Assembly (NCBI GenBank): GCA_946622835.1
Contig: CAMOQI010000071.1
Coordinates: forward strand, 1-5,944
Source: an uncultured Candidatus Melainabacteria bacterium
Lineage (GTDB): Bacteria; Cyanobacteriota; Vampirovibrionia; Gastranaerophilales; Gastranaerophilaceae
Direction of reading: 5' to 3'
DNA: 5,944 nucleotides
In this document: positions 1 to 4,358 of the stretch, one piece after another
Layout of the letters: each line of letters starts with the position of its first letter
Position numbering within the stretch: position 1 is the first letter of the stretch
Program-made: the position numbers and the translations under genes
The notes under the pieces: generated by a model
The model's input: the letters and a program-made list of their open reading frames with translations, nothing else
Told to the model about the DNA's origin: nothing
The model's database searches: none

Positions 1-5
1 CGCCA

Positions 6-30
6 CCCTCCCCTATTCTTTAGGGGAGGG
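6..30. other. strong 10-bp inverted repeat (hairpin) at the left edge
   Basis: Bases 6-15 (CCCTCCCCTA) are perfectly complementary to bases 21-30 (TAGGGGAGGG), leaving a 5-nt loop at 16-20. No run of T follows on either strand, so it is not a typical intrinsic terminator. The right arm is purine rich and contains GGAGG at 25-29, so on the + strand the hairpin would bury a ribosome-binding-like sequence just before the ATG at 33. It could equally be the end of a dispersed repeat or a weak terminator for a gene left of the window. Confidence 0.75.
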
Positions 31-32
31 GA

Positions 33-161
33 ATGATTGATAATAGAAATTATAAAGCAAACGAGGAGTTAGGTGTGGTAAAACACAATATCATCAATAC
101 TTTACGGGAAAAGGGAGGGCGAACCGGTGAGCAGATGCTTGATTTATTGATAAGGAAGTAA
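33..161 (+). CDS. possible 42-residue small protein, unknown function
   Basis: An ATG at 33 opens a 42-codon frame ending at TAA 159-161. An in-frame TAG at 21-23 means it cannot extend further left. GGAGG at 25-29 lies only 3 nt before the ATG, which is short for a working ribosome binding site, and sits inside the right arm of the hairpin at 6-30. The product is charged, starts MIDNRNYKANEELGVVKH and ends GGRTGEQMLDLLIRK; I see no signal peptide, membrane segment or known motif. I do not recognise a family. It could be a real small protein, the tail of a decayed gene, or chance; the sensible-looking composition is the only argument for coding. Confidence 0.3.
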   Translation: MIDNRNYKANEELGVVKHNIINTLREKGGRTGEQMLDLLIRK

Positions 162-387
162 ACAATCTGTTTGAATTTGTTAAGCGGCGTATGTTGTATC
201 GGGGCGATGTGCGTGTTTAATTAAAAATAAATTAATTAAAAACATTAAGAAAAATTTACAATTTATTAAAAAGCCTTTTTTGTGTTGAGTTTTATCTTAG
301 TCAGGTGCCTGTTGGAAGTGTGGTAATTTTAAAAAAACAAATAAGTTTTTTTATTAAAATTTCGTAATCGGATGGCGTTTAAACTGC

Positions 388-415
388 TTGCAAAAAACTT
401 TTCAGCGCATAACAT
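388..415 (+). promoter_or_regulatory. weak candidate sigma-70-type promoter for the infA operon
   Basis: TTGCAA at 388-393 resembles a -35 element (4 of 6 to TTGACA), and TAACAT at 410-415 resembles a -10 element (4 of 6 to TATAAT), separated by 16 nt. Transcription would start near 422, leaving a leader of about 40 nt before infA. The match is modest, and in DNA this AT-rich similar pairs arise by chance. It is the best placed candidate in the leader. Confidence 0.3.
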
Positions 416-422
416 AAATTAA

Positions 423-439
423 TGGTGCGCAATGCACTA
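423..439 (+). other. small hairpin in the infA leader
   Basis: GTGC at 425-428 pairs with GCAC at 434-437 across a 5-nt loop, extendable by a G-T wobble (424/438) and a T-A pair (423/439). An alternative pairing exists between GCGCA at 405-409 and TGCGC at 426-430, and the two are mutually exclusive. It lies 13 nt upstream of the infA ribosome binding site. The stems are short, so significance is uncertain. Confidence 0.35.
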
Positions 440-451
440 GTCGATGAAAAT

Positions 452-457
452 AAAGGA
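452..457 (+). promoter_or_regulatory. ribosome binding site that fixes the infA start
   Basis: AAAGGA ends 7 nt before the ATG at 465. The earlier in-frame ATG at 444 has no such element in front of it. This supports the 465 start, which also gives the family's usual N-terminus MAKD. Confidence 0.8.
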
Positions 458-464
458 AAATTCA

Positions 465-680
465 ATGGCAAAAGACGTTATAGAACTTGAAGGCACAATA
501 ATTGAATCCATGCCAAATGCAATGTTTCGTGTGAAGCTTGAAAATGATCACGAGATATTAGCGCATATTTCAGGAAAAATCAGAAAGAATTTCATTAGAA
601 TTTTGCCCGGTGACAGGGTTAAAGTTGAAATGACACCTTATGATTTAACTAAAGGCAGAATCACCTTCAGATTGAAGTAG
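465..680 (+). CDS. infA: translation initiation factor IF-1
   Basis: The 71-residue product is a near full-length IF-1 (family length about 72). IF-1 binds the 30S A site during initiation and helps IF-2 and IF-3 select the initiator tRNA. It is a single OB-fold domain covering almost the whole chain: MAKDVIELEG at the start, the central AHISGKIRKNFIRILPGDRVKVEM block that contacts 16S rRNA, and the closing LTKGRITFRLK. The frame is open from an ATG at 444, but that would add seven residues not found in the family; the ATG at 465 has the ribosome binding site and the canonical start. It is the first gene of the visible operon, 35 nt ahead of rpmJ. Stop codon TAG. Confidence 0.98.
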   Translation: MAKDVIELEGTIIESMPNAMFRVKLENDHEILAHISGKIRKNFIRILPGDRVKVEMTPYDLTKGRITFRLK

Positions 681-715
681 AATACATCTCACAAGAAATA
701 TAAAGGAAAATTAAA

Positions 716-829
716 ATGAAAGTAAGATCATCAGTGAAAAAAATGTGCGACAAATGCAAATGCATAAAAAGAAAAGGCAGAATTGCCGTGATTTGCGAAA
801 ACCCTAAGCACAAACAAAGACAAGGCTAA
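716..829 (+). CDS. rpmJ: 50S ribosomal protein L36
   Basis: A 37-residue protein matching L36 in length and sequence (MKVRSSVKKMCDKCK at the start, NPKHKQRQG at the end). L36 sits in the large subunit and helps hold 23S rRNA helices together. The zinc-binding set is complete: Cys11, Cys14, Cys27 and His32, so this is the zinc-containing form. An extra Cys16 follows the CxxC pair. AAAGGA at 702-707 serves as ribosome binding site, 8 nt before the ATG. The position between infA and rpsM is the usual one. After its TAA the spacer to rpsM is 279 nt, abnormally long, and holds the first repeat copy. Confidence 0.97.
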   Translation: MKVRSSVKKMCDKCKCIKRKGRIAVICENPKHKQRQG

Positions 830-837
830 TTGAAGAA

Positions 838-953
838 GGATAAGTGGATAAGTAGGATAAGTTCTTTACAGGAATCATTTATAACAACTTCCAAAAAATA
901 AATAACCGAAATGAACTTTACACACCTATCAAACCTATCAAACTTATCGAACT
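838..953. repeat. spacer palindromic repeat, copy 1 (rpmJ-rpsM)
   Basis: The left arm has GATAAGT at 839-845, 847-853 and 856-862. The right arm carries the complement-type words ACCTATC at 924-930 and 933-939 and ACTTATC at 942-948, spaced exactly 9 nt apart. The arms can therefore pair over three units as an imperfect hairpin with a loop of about 60 nt. The inner part shares TTCTTTA (862-868) and ATAACCGAA (902-910) with copies 2 and 3, and an 18-nt stretch from 901 is identical to copy 2. This copy is the most diverged of the three. It starts 8 nt after the rpmJ stop. Confidence 0.85.
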
Positions 954-1095
954 CATGCAGCAAATCCGAAACTGCGGGATTACAGTAGTTGGTGAGGAAG
1001 TATTTAAGCCTCATATCAAAAAAAATCTAACAACCGGTGCAAACAGGGTCAATCTCTAAAAAGAATTTCCCGAGGTTGCACACAAGCCAAAGAAA
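954..1095 (+). promoter_or_regulatory. structured leader segment before rpsM
   Basis: The rest of the long rpmJ-rpsM spacer has two potential stems. AATCCG at 963-968 pairs with C-GGATT at 975-981 (one bulged G) around a 6-nt loop. GTGCAA at 1037-1042 pairs perfectly with TTGCAC at 1076-1081, with an inner GGG (1046-1048)/CCC (1069-1071) pairing. The second ends 15 nt before the rpsM Shine-Dalgarno sequence. In E. coli protein S4 represses the alpha operon by binding a folded leader around the rpsM start, and rpsD is in this operon, so a control role is plausible. I see no specific match to the E. coli pseudoknot, so this is inference. Confidence 0.35.
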
Positions 1096-1100
1096 AGGAG
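1096..1100 (+). promoter_or_regulatory. ribosome binding site that fixes the rpsM start
   Basis: AGGAG lies 8 nt before the ATG at 1109. The earlier in-frame ATG at 1037 has nothing similar in front of it, and starting there would translate 24 residues of spacer sequence that do not belong to S13. Confidence 0.85.
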
Positions 1101-1108
1101 AAAATAAA

Positions 1109-1474
1109 ATGGCAAGACTTGTAGGGGTAGATTTACCTCGTAACAAAAGAATGGAAGTTGCATTAACTTACATTTTCGGAATAGGACCGACAAGAGCTAA
1201 GAAAATTTTAGCAGCAACCGGTATTTCACCTGATTTAAGAACAGACGATTTAACAGATGAAGATATTAAATTATTACGTAACGAACTTGCAAATTACCAT
1301 ATAGAAGGTGATTTGAGACGTGAAATAGCAATGAATATTAAACGTCTTCAAGAAATCGGTTCATACAGAGGAATGCGTCATAAACGTAAGCTTCCTTCAA
1401 GAGGACAAAGAACAAAAACTAACGCAAGAACTCAACGCGGTAAGAAAACCGGACCTGTTTCTAAAAAGAAGTAG
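1109..1474 (+). CDS. rpsM: 30S ribosomal protein S13
   Basis: A 121-residue S13, the expected length. S13 sits in the head of the small subunit, touches the P-site tRNA and forms bridges to the large subunit. Visible family blocks are MARLVGVDLPRNKR at the start, the helix-hairpin-helix-like ALTYIFGIGPTRAKKIL, then EGDLRREIAMNIKRLQEIGSYRG in one continuous segment, RGQRTKTNARTQRG, and a lysine-rich tail ending KKK. The DEDIKLLRNEL and GDLRRE..AMNIKRL wording is close to cyanobacterial S13. The open frame runs back to an ATG at 1037, but the start at 1109 has the ribosome binding site and the normal N-terminus. The last Lys codon and TAG stop (1469-1474) coincide with the left end of repeat copy 2. 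Confidence 0.98.
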   Translation: MARLVGVDLPRNKRMEVALTYIFGIGPTRAKKILAATGISPDLRTDDLTDEDIKLLRNELANYHIEGDLRREIAMNIKRLQEIGSYRGMRHKRKLPSRGQRTKTNARTQRGKKTGPVSKKK

Positions 1475-1584
1475 GATAAGTGGCAAAGTGCGATAAGCAG
1501 GATAAGTTCTTTAAAATATAAATCAATATAGAGCTTATTTTGCAAAAGATAATAACCGAAATGAACTTAACGTACTTATCAAAC
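1468..1584. repeat. spacer palindromic repeat, copy 2 (rpsM-rpsK)
   Basis: Left-arm units are GATAAGT 1475-1481, GCAAAGT 1483-1489, GATAAGC 1492-1498 and GATAAGT 1501-1507, at 8-9 nt spacing. Right-arm units are ACTTAAC 1565-1571 and ACTTATC 1574-1580. AAGTGCGATAAG (1486-1497) pairs with CTTAACGTACTT (1566-1577) at 10 of 12 positions. By eye it is about 85-90% identical to copy 3 up to 1584. After that the outermost right unit is lost, so the right end looks truncated. The left end overlaps the rpsM stop codon. Confidence 0.85.
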
Positions 1585-1626
1585 GATAAATAAAAATAAA
1601 GTAATAACAATATAAAGGAAGAAAAA

Positions 1627-2013
1627 ATGGCAAGACCAGTAAAAACAAAGAAAAAAGAAAAGAAGAATGTATTACAAGGTGTTGTGCATATTCAATCAAC
1701 ATTTAACAATACAATTGTGACTTCTACTGATACTCAAGGTAATACTATAGCTTGGGCAACAGCAGGAGCATCAGGCTTCAAAGGAGCAAGAAAAGGAACT
1801 CCGTTTGCGGCTCAATCAGCAGCTGAAATGGTTGCAAAAAAATCAATAGATCAAGGTATGAAAAAAGTTGAAGTACACATAAAAGGACCCGGATCAGGCA
1901 GAGAAACAGCTATCAGAGCTATTCAAGCTGCCGGTTTGGAAATTACTTTGATTAAGGATGTTACACCTATTCCTCACAACGGGTGCAGACCTCCGAAAAA
2001 ACGTAGAGTATAA
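1627..2013 (+). CDS. rpsK: 30S ribosomal protein S11
   Basis: A 128-residue S11, near the usual length. S11 forms part of the platform of the small subunit and contacts the mRNA near the E site. After a lysine-rich N-terminal tail (MARPVKTKKKEKKN) come the conserved blocks VHIQSTFNNTIVTSTDTQGN (residues 21-40), then WATAGASGFKGARKGTPFAAQ, HIKGPGSGRETAIRAI, and the invariant C-terminal PIPHNGCRPPKKRRV. AAAGGA at 1614-1619 is the ribosome binding site, 7 nt before the ATG. The gene lies between two repeat-bearing spacers. Stop codon TAA. Confidence 0.98.
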   Translation: MARPVKTKKKEKKNVLQGVVHIQSTFNNTIVTSTDTQGNTIAWATAGASGFKGARKGTPFAAQSAAEMVAKKSIDQGMKKVEVHIKGPGSGRETAIRAIQAAGLEITLIKDVTPIPHNGCRPPKKRRV

Positions 2014-2017
2014 CCAT

Positions 2018-2147
2018 AAAGTAGGATAAGTAGGCAAAGTGCGATAAATAGGATAAGTTCTTTAATATATAAACCAATACAGAACTTGTTTTACGAAAAG
2101 AAAATAACCGAATAAACTTAACGCACTTATCAAACTTATCGGACTTT
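2018..2147. repeat. spacer palindromic repeat, copy 3 (rpsK-rpsD), most complete
   Basis: Four left-arm units start at 2025, 2034, 2043 and 2052 in perfect 9-nt register (GATAAGT, GCAAAGT, GATAAAT, GATAAGT). Right-arm units start at 2116, 2125 and 2134 (ACTTAAC, ACTTATC, ACTTATC), also 9 nt apart. The ends form an inverted repeat: 2018-2031 against 2134-2147 at 12 of 14 positions. A shifted register pairs 2036-2060 with 2123-2147 at 20 of 25. The core shares TTCTTTA (2058-2064) and ATAACCGAA (2104-2112) with the other copies. It begins 5 nt after the rpsK stop. No transposase is present; it could be a MITE- or REP-like element or an RNA processing or regulatory hairpin. Confidence 0.88.
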
Positions 2148-2153
2148 AAAAAA

Positions 2154-2200
2154 GCGGGGGCTTGAGGATTTAGTCCATCCCCAAACCATAGATGCCCCGC
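2154..2200 (+). promoter_or_regulatory. nested hairpin in the rpsD leader
   Basis: GCGGGG (2154-2159) pairs with CCCCGC (2195-2200). Inside it TTGAGGAT (2162-2169) pairs with ATCCCCAA (2177-2184) with one A-C mismatch and a 7-nt loop, leaving about 10 unpaired bases on the 3' side. This is the most GC-rich spot in an AT-rich spacer and ends 9 nt before the AGGAG of rpsD. No T-run follows (A-rich instead), so it is not a terminator. S4 controls its own synthesis through leader RNAs in other bacteria, so an S4-binding or translation-control element is a reasonable inference, but I do not recognise a known S4 leader motif. Confidence 0.5.
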
Positions 2201-2223
2201 AAAAAGAAAAGGAGAAAATAAAG

Positions 2224-2826
2224 ATGTCTAGATACACAGGACCGACTAACAAATTATTTAGAAATAAGAAAGTTAAAGATTTGTCAAACAGAAAATTAAC
2301 ATCTTCTATGCGACAAACAGCTTCCGGTCAACACGGTGCGGTTAGAAAGAAACTTTCAGAATATGCACTTCACTTGGCTGAAAAACAAAAAATCAGATTT
2401 ACATACTTAGTATCGGAAAAACAATTTGTAAGATACTATAACGAAGCAGCAAGAAGAAAAGGTGTTACCGGTACTATCTTGTTGCAACTGTTAGAAACAA
2501 GATTGGATAACGTATTATTCAGAGCAGGTTTCGGTATAACTCGTAAACAAACAAGACAGATTGTAAACCACGGACACGTTTTAGTAAACGGAAGAAAGGT
2601 TGATATTCCGTCTTATTTGGTGAAAGCGGGTGACGTTGTTACAGTAAAAGCAAAAAGTTCATCATATTTAAATAACGTAATGGGTATGATTGATATGGCT
2701 TGCGCCCCTGCTTGGATGACAATCGATAAAGAAGCATTAAAAATTACATTTGACAGAATTCCTGAAAGAGAAGAGTTAGATCCTGAACTTAAGGAACAGC
2801 TTGTAATTGAATACTATTCAAAATAG
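2224..2826 (+). CDS. rpsD: 30S ribosomal protein S4
   Basis: A 200-residue S4, slightly short of the usual 200-210. S4 is a primary 16S rRNA binding protein that nucleates 30S assembly and helps proofread at the decoding site. The start MSRYTGP, then SGQHGAVRKKLSEYALHLAEKQK are family hallmarks. The S4 RNA-binding domain follows at about residues 91-155 (LETRLDNVLFRAGF, RQIVNHGHVLVNGRKVDIPS), and the end is LVIEYYSK. The N-terminal zinc-knuckle cysteines of some S4 proteins are missing, so this is the cysteine-free form; the N-terminal segment is a few residues shorter than in E. coli. AGGAG at 2210-2214 is 9 nt before the ATG. S4 is the likely autoregulator of this operon. Stop codon TAG lies inside a hairpin. 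Confidence 0.98.
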   Translation: MSRYTGPTNKLFRNKKVKDLSNRKLTSSMRQTASGQHGAVRKKLSEYALHLAEKQKIRFTYLVSEKQFVRYYNEAARRKGVTGTILLQLLETRLDNVLFRAGFGITRKQTRQIVNHGHVLVNGRKVDIPSYLVKAGDVVTVKAKSSSYLNNVMGMIDMACAPAWMTIDKEALKITFDRIPEREELDPELKEQLVIEYYSK

Positions 2827-2829
2827 TAT
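2811..2829. other. perfect 8-bp hairpin over the rpsD stop codon
   Basis: ATACTATT (2811-2818) is perfectly complementary to AATAGTAT (2822-2829) with a 3-nt loop. The TAG stop (2824-2826) is in the right arm. Only one G-C pair is present, and a run of five T follows at 2836-2840, so it could act as a very weak terminator or attenuator before rpoA, or simply protect RNA ends. Weak stability makes function doubtful. Confidence 0.5.
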
Positions 2830-2844
2830 GTTAGATTTTTAAGA

Positions 2845-2850
2845 TATAAT
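2845..2850 (+). promoter_or_regulatory. possible internal promoter -10 element before rpoA
   Basis: A perfect TATAAT lies 60 nt before the rpoA start. I find no acceptable -35 hexamer at 16-18 nt upstream and no TGn extension, and the surroundings are so AT-rich that chance is likely. An internal promoter for rpoA-rplQ would be sensible but is not shown. Confidence 0.25.
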
Positions 2851-2909
2851 ATTTTAAAAATTTGACGGAAAAAACAAAATTTAGTTCACAATAACTAGGA
2901 GAAAAAATA

Positions 2910-3878
2910 ATGGAATTAAAAATTAAATGTGTAAATACAGCAACAAGTTCTGACGGTTCACAATATGGTAAATTCGTAATTGAACCATTAGAAAGAGGAT
3001 TTGGTACAACTATCGGTAATTCTTTAAGAAGAGTATTATTATCGAGTCTTGAAGGAACAGCTGTAACAAGTGCCAGAATTGAAGGTATTACTCACGAATA
3101 CACTGCAATTCCCGGGGTTCAAGAAGACGTAATTGATGTTATGTTGAATTTGAAAGGTTTGGTTGTAAAAACAGATTCAAAAGAATCTCAACATTTAAGA
3201 TTAGACGTCTATAAACCGGGTCCGGTATTGGCAAGTGATATTCAATTGCCTGCAGGCGTAAAGGTTGTAAACCCTGACTGGTTGATTTGTACTGTTGCTG
3301 AAGGCGGATCATTCCATGCAGATATTATAGTGGATTCAGGTAAAGGCTATATGGCAAATGATGTTCCAAGAGATTCTAAGGATGCATCAATTGATATGTT
3401 GCCAATAGATGCAACATTTATGCCAATCAAACGTGTAAGCTATAATGTAGAAAGTGCTCGTGTTGGGGATGCTTTAGACTTTGATAAATTAACTCTTGAA
3501 ATTTGGTCAAACGGTTCTATCGACGTTCAAAACGCATTGAGCCAAGCTTCAAACTTATTAATTGAACACTTTATGCAGATTGCATCAATAACAGGTCAAC
3601 CTGTTGCAGCACCTTCTGTTCAAATAGAAGAAACAATTGATGAAGTTGAAGAACAACCGACAATGACTATTGAAGAATTGGAATTATCAGTTCGTGCATA
3701 CAATTGCTTGAAAAGAGCAAGTATCAATTCAATGGCGGAATTGTTGAAAAAATCAGAACATGATTTATTGAATATCAAAAATTTTGGTAAAAAATCATCT
3801 GATGAAGTAATTGAAAGACTTCACCACTTCGGATTGGATTTAGCGCCAAGCCCTGTGGAAGAAGATATGATTGGCTAG
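2910..3878 (+). CDS. rpoA: DNA-directed RNA polymerase subunit alpha
   Basis: A 322-residue alpha subunit, normal length. It dimerises to start assembly of RNA polymerase and contacts promoter DNA and activators. The N-terminal domain (about 1-225) shows YGKFVIEPLERGFGTTIGNS with LRRVLLSSLEGTAVTSARIEG, IPGVQEDVIDVMLNLKGL and LEIWSNGSIDVQNALSQASN. An acidic linker (about 228-250) leads to the C-terminal domain (about 251-312) with LSVRAYNCLKRASI and NFGKKSSDEV. Arg262, Asn265, Gly293 and Lys295 fall at the positions used for UP-element contact, so the DNA-binding face looks intact. Wording is closest, from memory, to cyanobacterial alpha. AGGAG at 2897-2901 is 8 nt before the ATG. Stop codon TAG. 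Confidence 0.99.
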   Translation: MELKIKCVNTATSSDGSQYGKFVIEPLERGFGTTIGNSLRRVLLSSLEGTAVTSARIEGITHEYTAIPGVQEDVIDVMLNLKGLVVKTDSKESQHLRLDVYKPGPVLASDIQLPAGVKVVNPDWLICTVAEGGSFHADIIVDSGKGYMANDVPRDSKDASIDMLPIDATFMPIKRVSYNVESARVGDALDFDKLTLEIWSNGSIDVQNALSQASNLLIEHFMQIASITGQPVAAPSVQIEETIDEVEEQPTMTIEELELSVRAYNCLKRASINSMAELLKKSEHDLLNIKNFGKKSSDEVIERLHHFGLDLAPSPVEEDMIG

Positions 3879-3926
3879 GTTTAAAACTTTCACTAAGAAA
3901 TATAAATTAAGAAAAGGAAAATAAAA

Positions 3927-4355
3927 ATGAGACACCAAACTAAAAAACATCAGCTTGGAAAAGCGCAAGACCAAAGAAAAGCGTTATTGCGTTCATTAGC
4001 TACTGAACTTTTTTTGCACGGTGAAATCACAACAACGTTGGCTCGCGCAAAAGCATTAAAGCCATACGCTGAAAAGATTATTACTTTGGCAAAAAAAGGC
4101 GATCTTCACTCGATTCGTCAAGCTGCAAGATATATTTACAACAAAGAAACAGGTGAATATATTGATGTAAAAACAGGCGAAATCTTTGAAGCACCTCAGA
4201 AAGATAAGAAATTATCATCACAAACCGTTTTGAGAAAATTGTTTGTGGTTATCGGAAAACAATATTCTGATAGAAAAGGCGGATATACAAGAATCTATCA
4301 CTTGCCGCCAAGACGTGGCGACGCTTCTGAAATGGCACTGATTCAATTGGTGTAA
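3927..4355 (+). CDS. rplQ: 50S ribosomal protein L17, with an internal insertion
   Basis: L17 lies near the peptide exit tunnel on the large subunit. The conserved parts are MRHQTKKHQLGKAQDQRKAL, LRSLATELFLHGEITTTLAR, AKALKPYAEKIITLAK, and the C-terminal RKGGYTRIYHLPPRRGDASE-MALIQLV. The product is 142 residues while cyanobacterial-type L17 is about 116; the extra 26 lie at about residues 74-99, between YIYNK and VLRKLF, and contain two similar 8-residue units, ETGEYIDV and KTGEIFEA. Frame and codon style do not change across it, so it is a true in-frame insertion. AAAAGGAAA at 3912-3920 is the ribosome binding site. The position after rpoA is standard, and truA follows 3 nt after the TAA. 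Confidence 0.97.
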   Translation: MRHQTKKHQLGKAQDQRKALLRSLATELFLHGEITTTLARAKALKPYAEKIITLAKKGDLHSIRQAARYIYNKETGEYIDVKTGEIFEAPQKDKKLSSQTVLRKLFVVIGKQYSDRKGGYTRIYHLPPRRGDASEMALIQLV

Positions 4356-4358
4356 TAT

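Larger units (their letters stand above)
162..443. other. gene-free, AT-rich region upstream of infA
   Basis: No convincing gene or RNA is visible here. The part from about 215 to 270 is almost entirely A and T, with repeated TTAATTAA-like words, and an A-run and T-run flank GCC at 268-281 without making a useful stem. Such AT-rich DNA is common upstream of strong promoters. Genes that often precede infA (secY, adk, map) are absent, so infA probably begins a transcription unit here or the ancestral spc-alpha cluster has been split. Confidence 0.6.

Noticed and set aside
143..220. Continuation of the 33-161 ORF by frameshift into a second frame
   Set aside because: The overlapping open stretch is only 26 codons between stops, expected by chance, and no homology is recognised to join the two frames.
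268..281. Intrinsic terminator from A-run, GCC and T-run
   Set aside because: The possible stem has only A-T pairs with a minimal loop and would not be stable.
444..464. Seven-codon upstream extension of infA
   Set aside because: The ATG at 444 lacks a ribosome binding site, and the extra residues are not part of IF-1; the ATG at 465 fits both.
826..1014. 62-codon minus-strand ORF in the rpmJ-rpsM spacer
   Set aside because: It runs through repeat copy 1; its FDKFDRFDR segment is just the 9-nt repeat read in frame. No ribosome binding site or known family.
1037..1108. 24-codon upstream extension of rpsM
   Set aside because: The extension translates structured spacer sequence; the AGGAG element and the conserved N-terminus both point to 1109.
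838..2147. CRISPR array
   Set aside because: The repeated units are 9 nt words in palindromic arms separated by whole genes, with no constant repeats and unique spacers.
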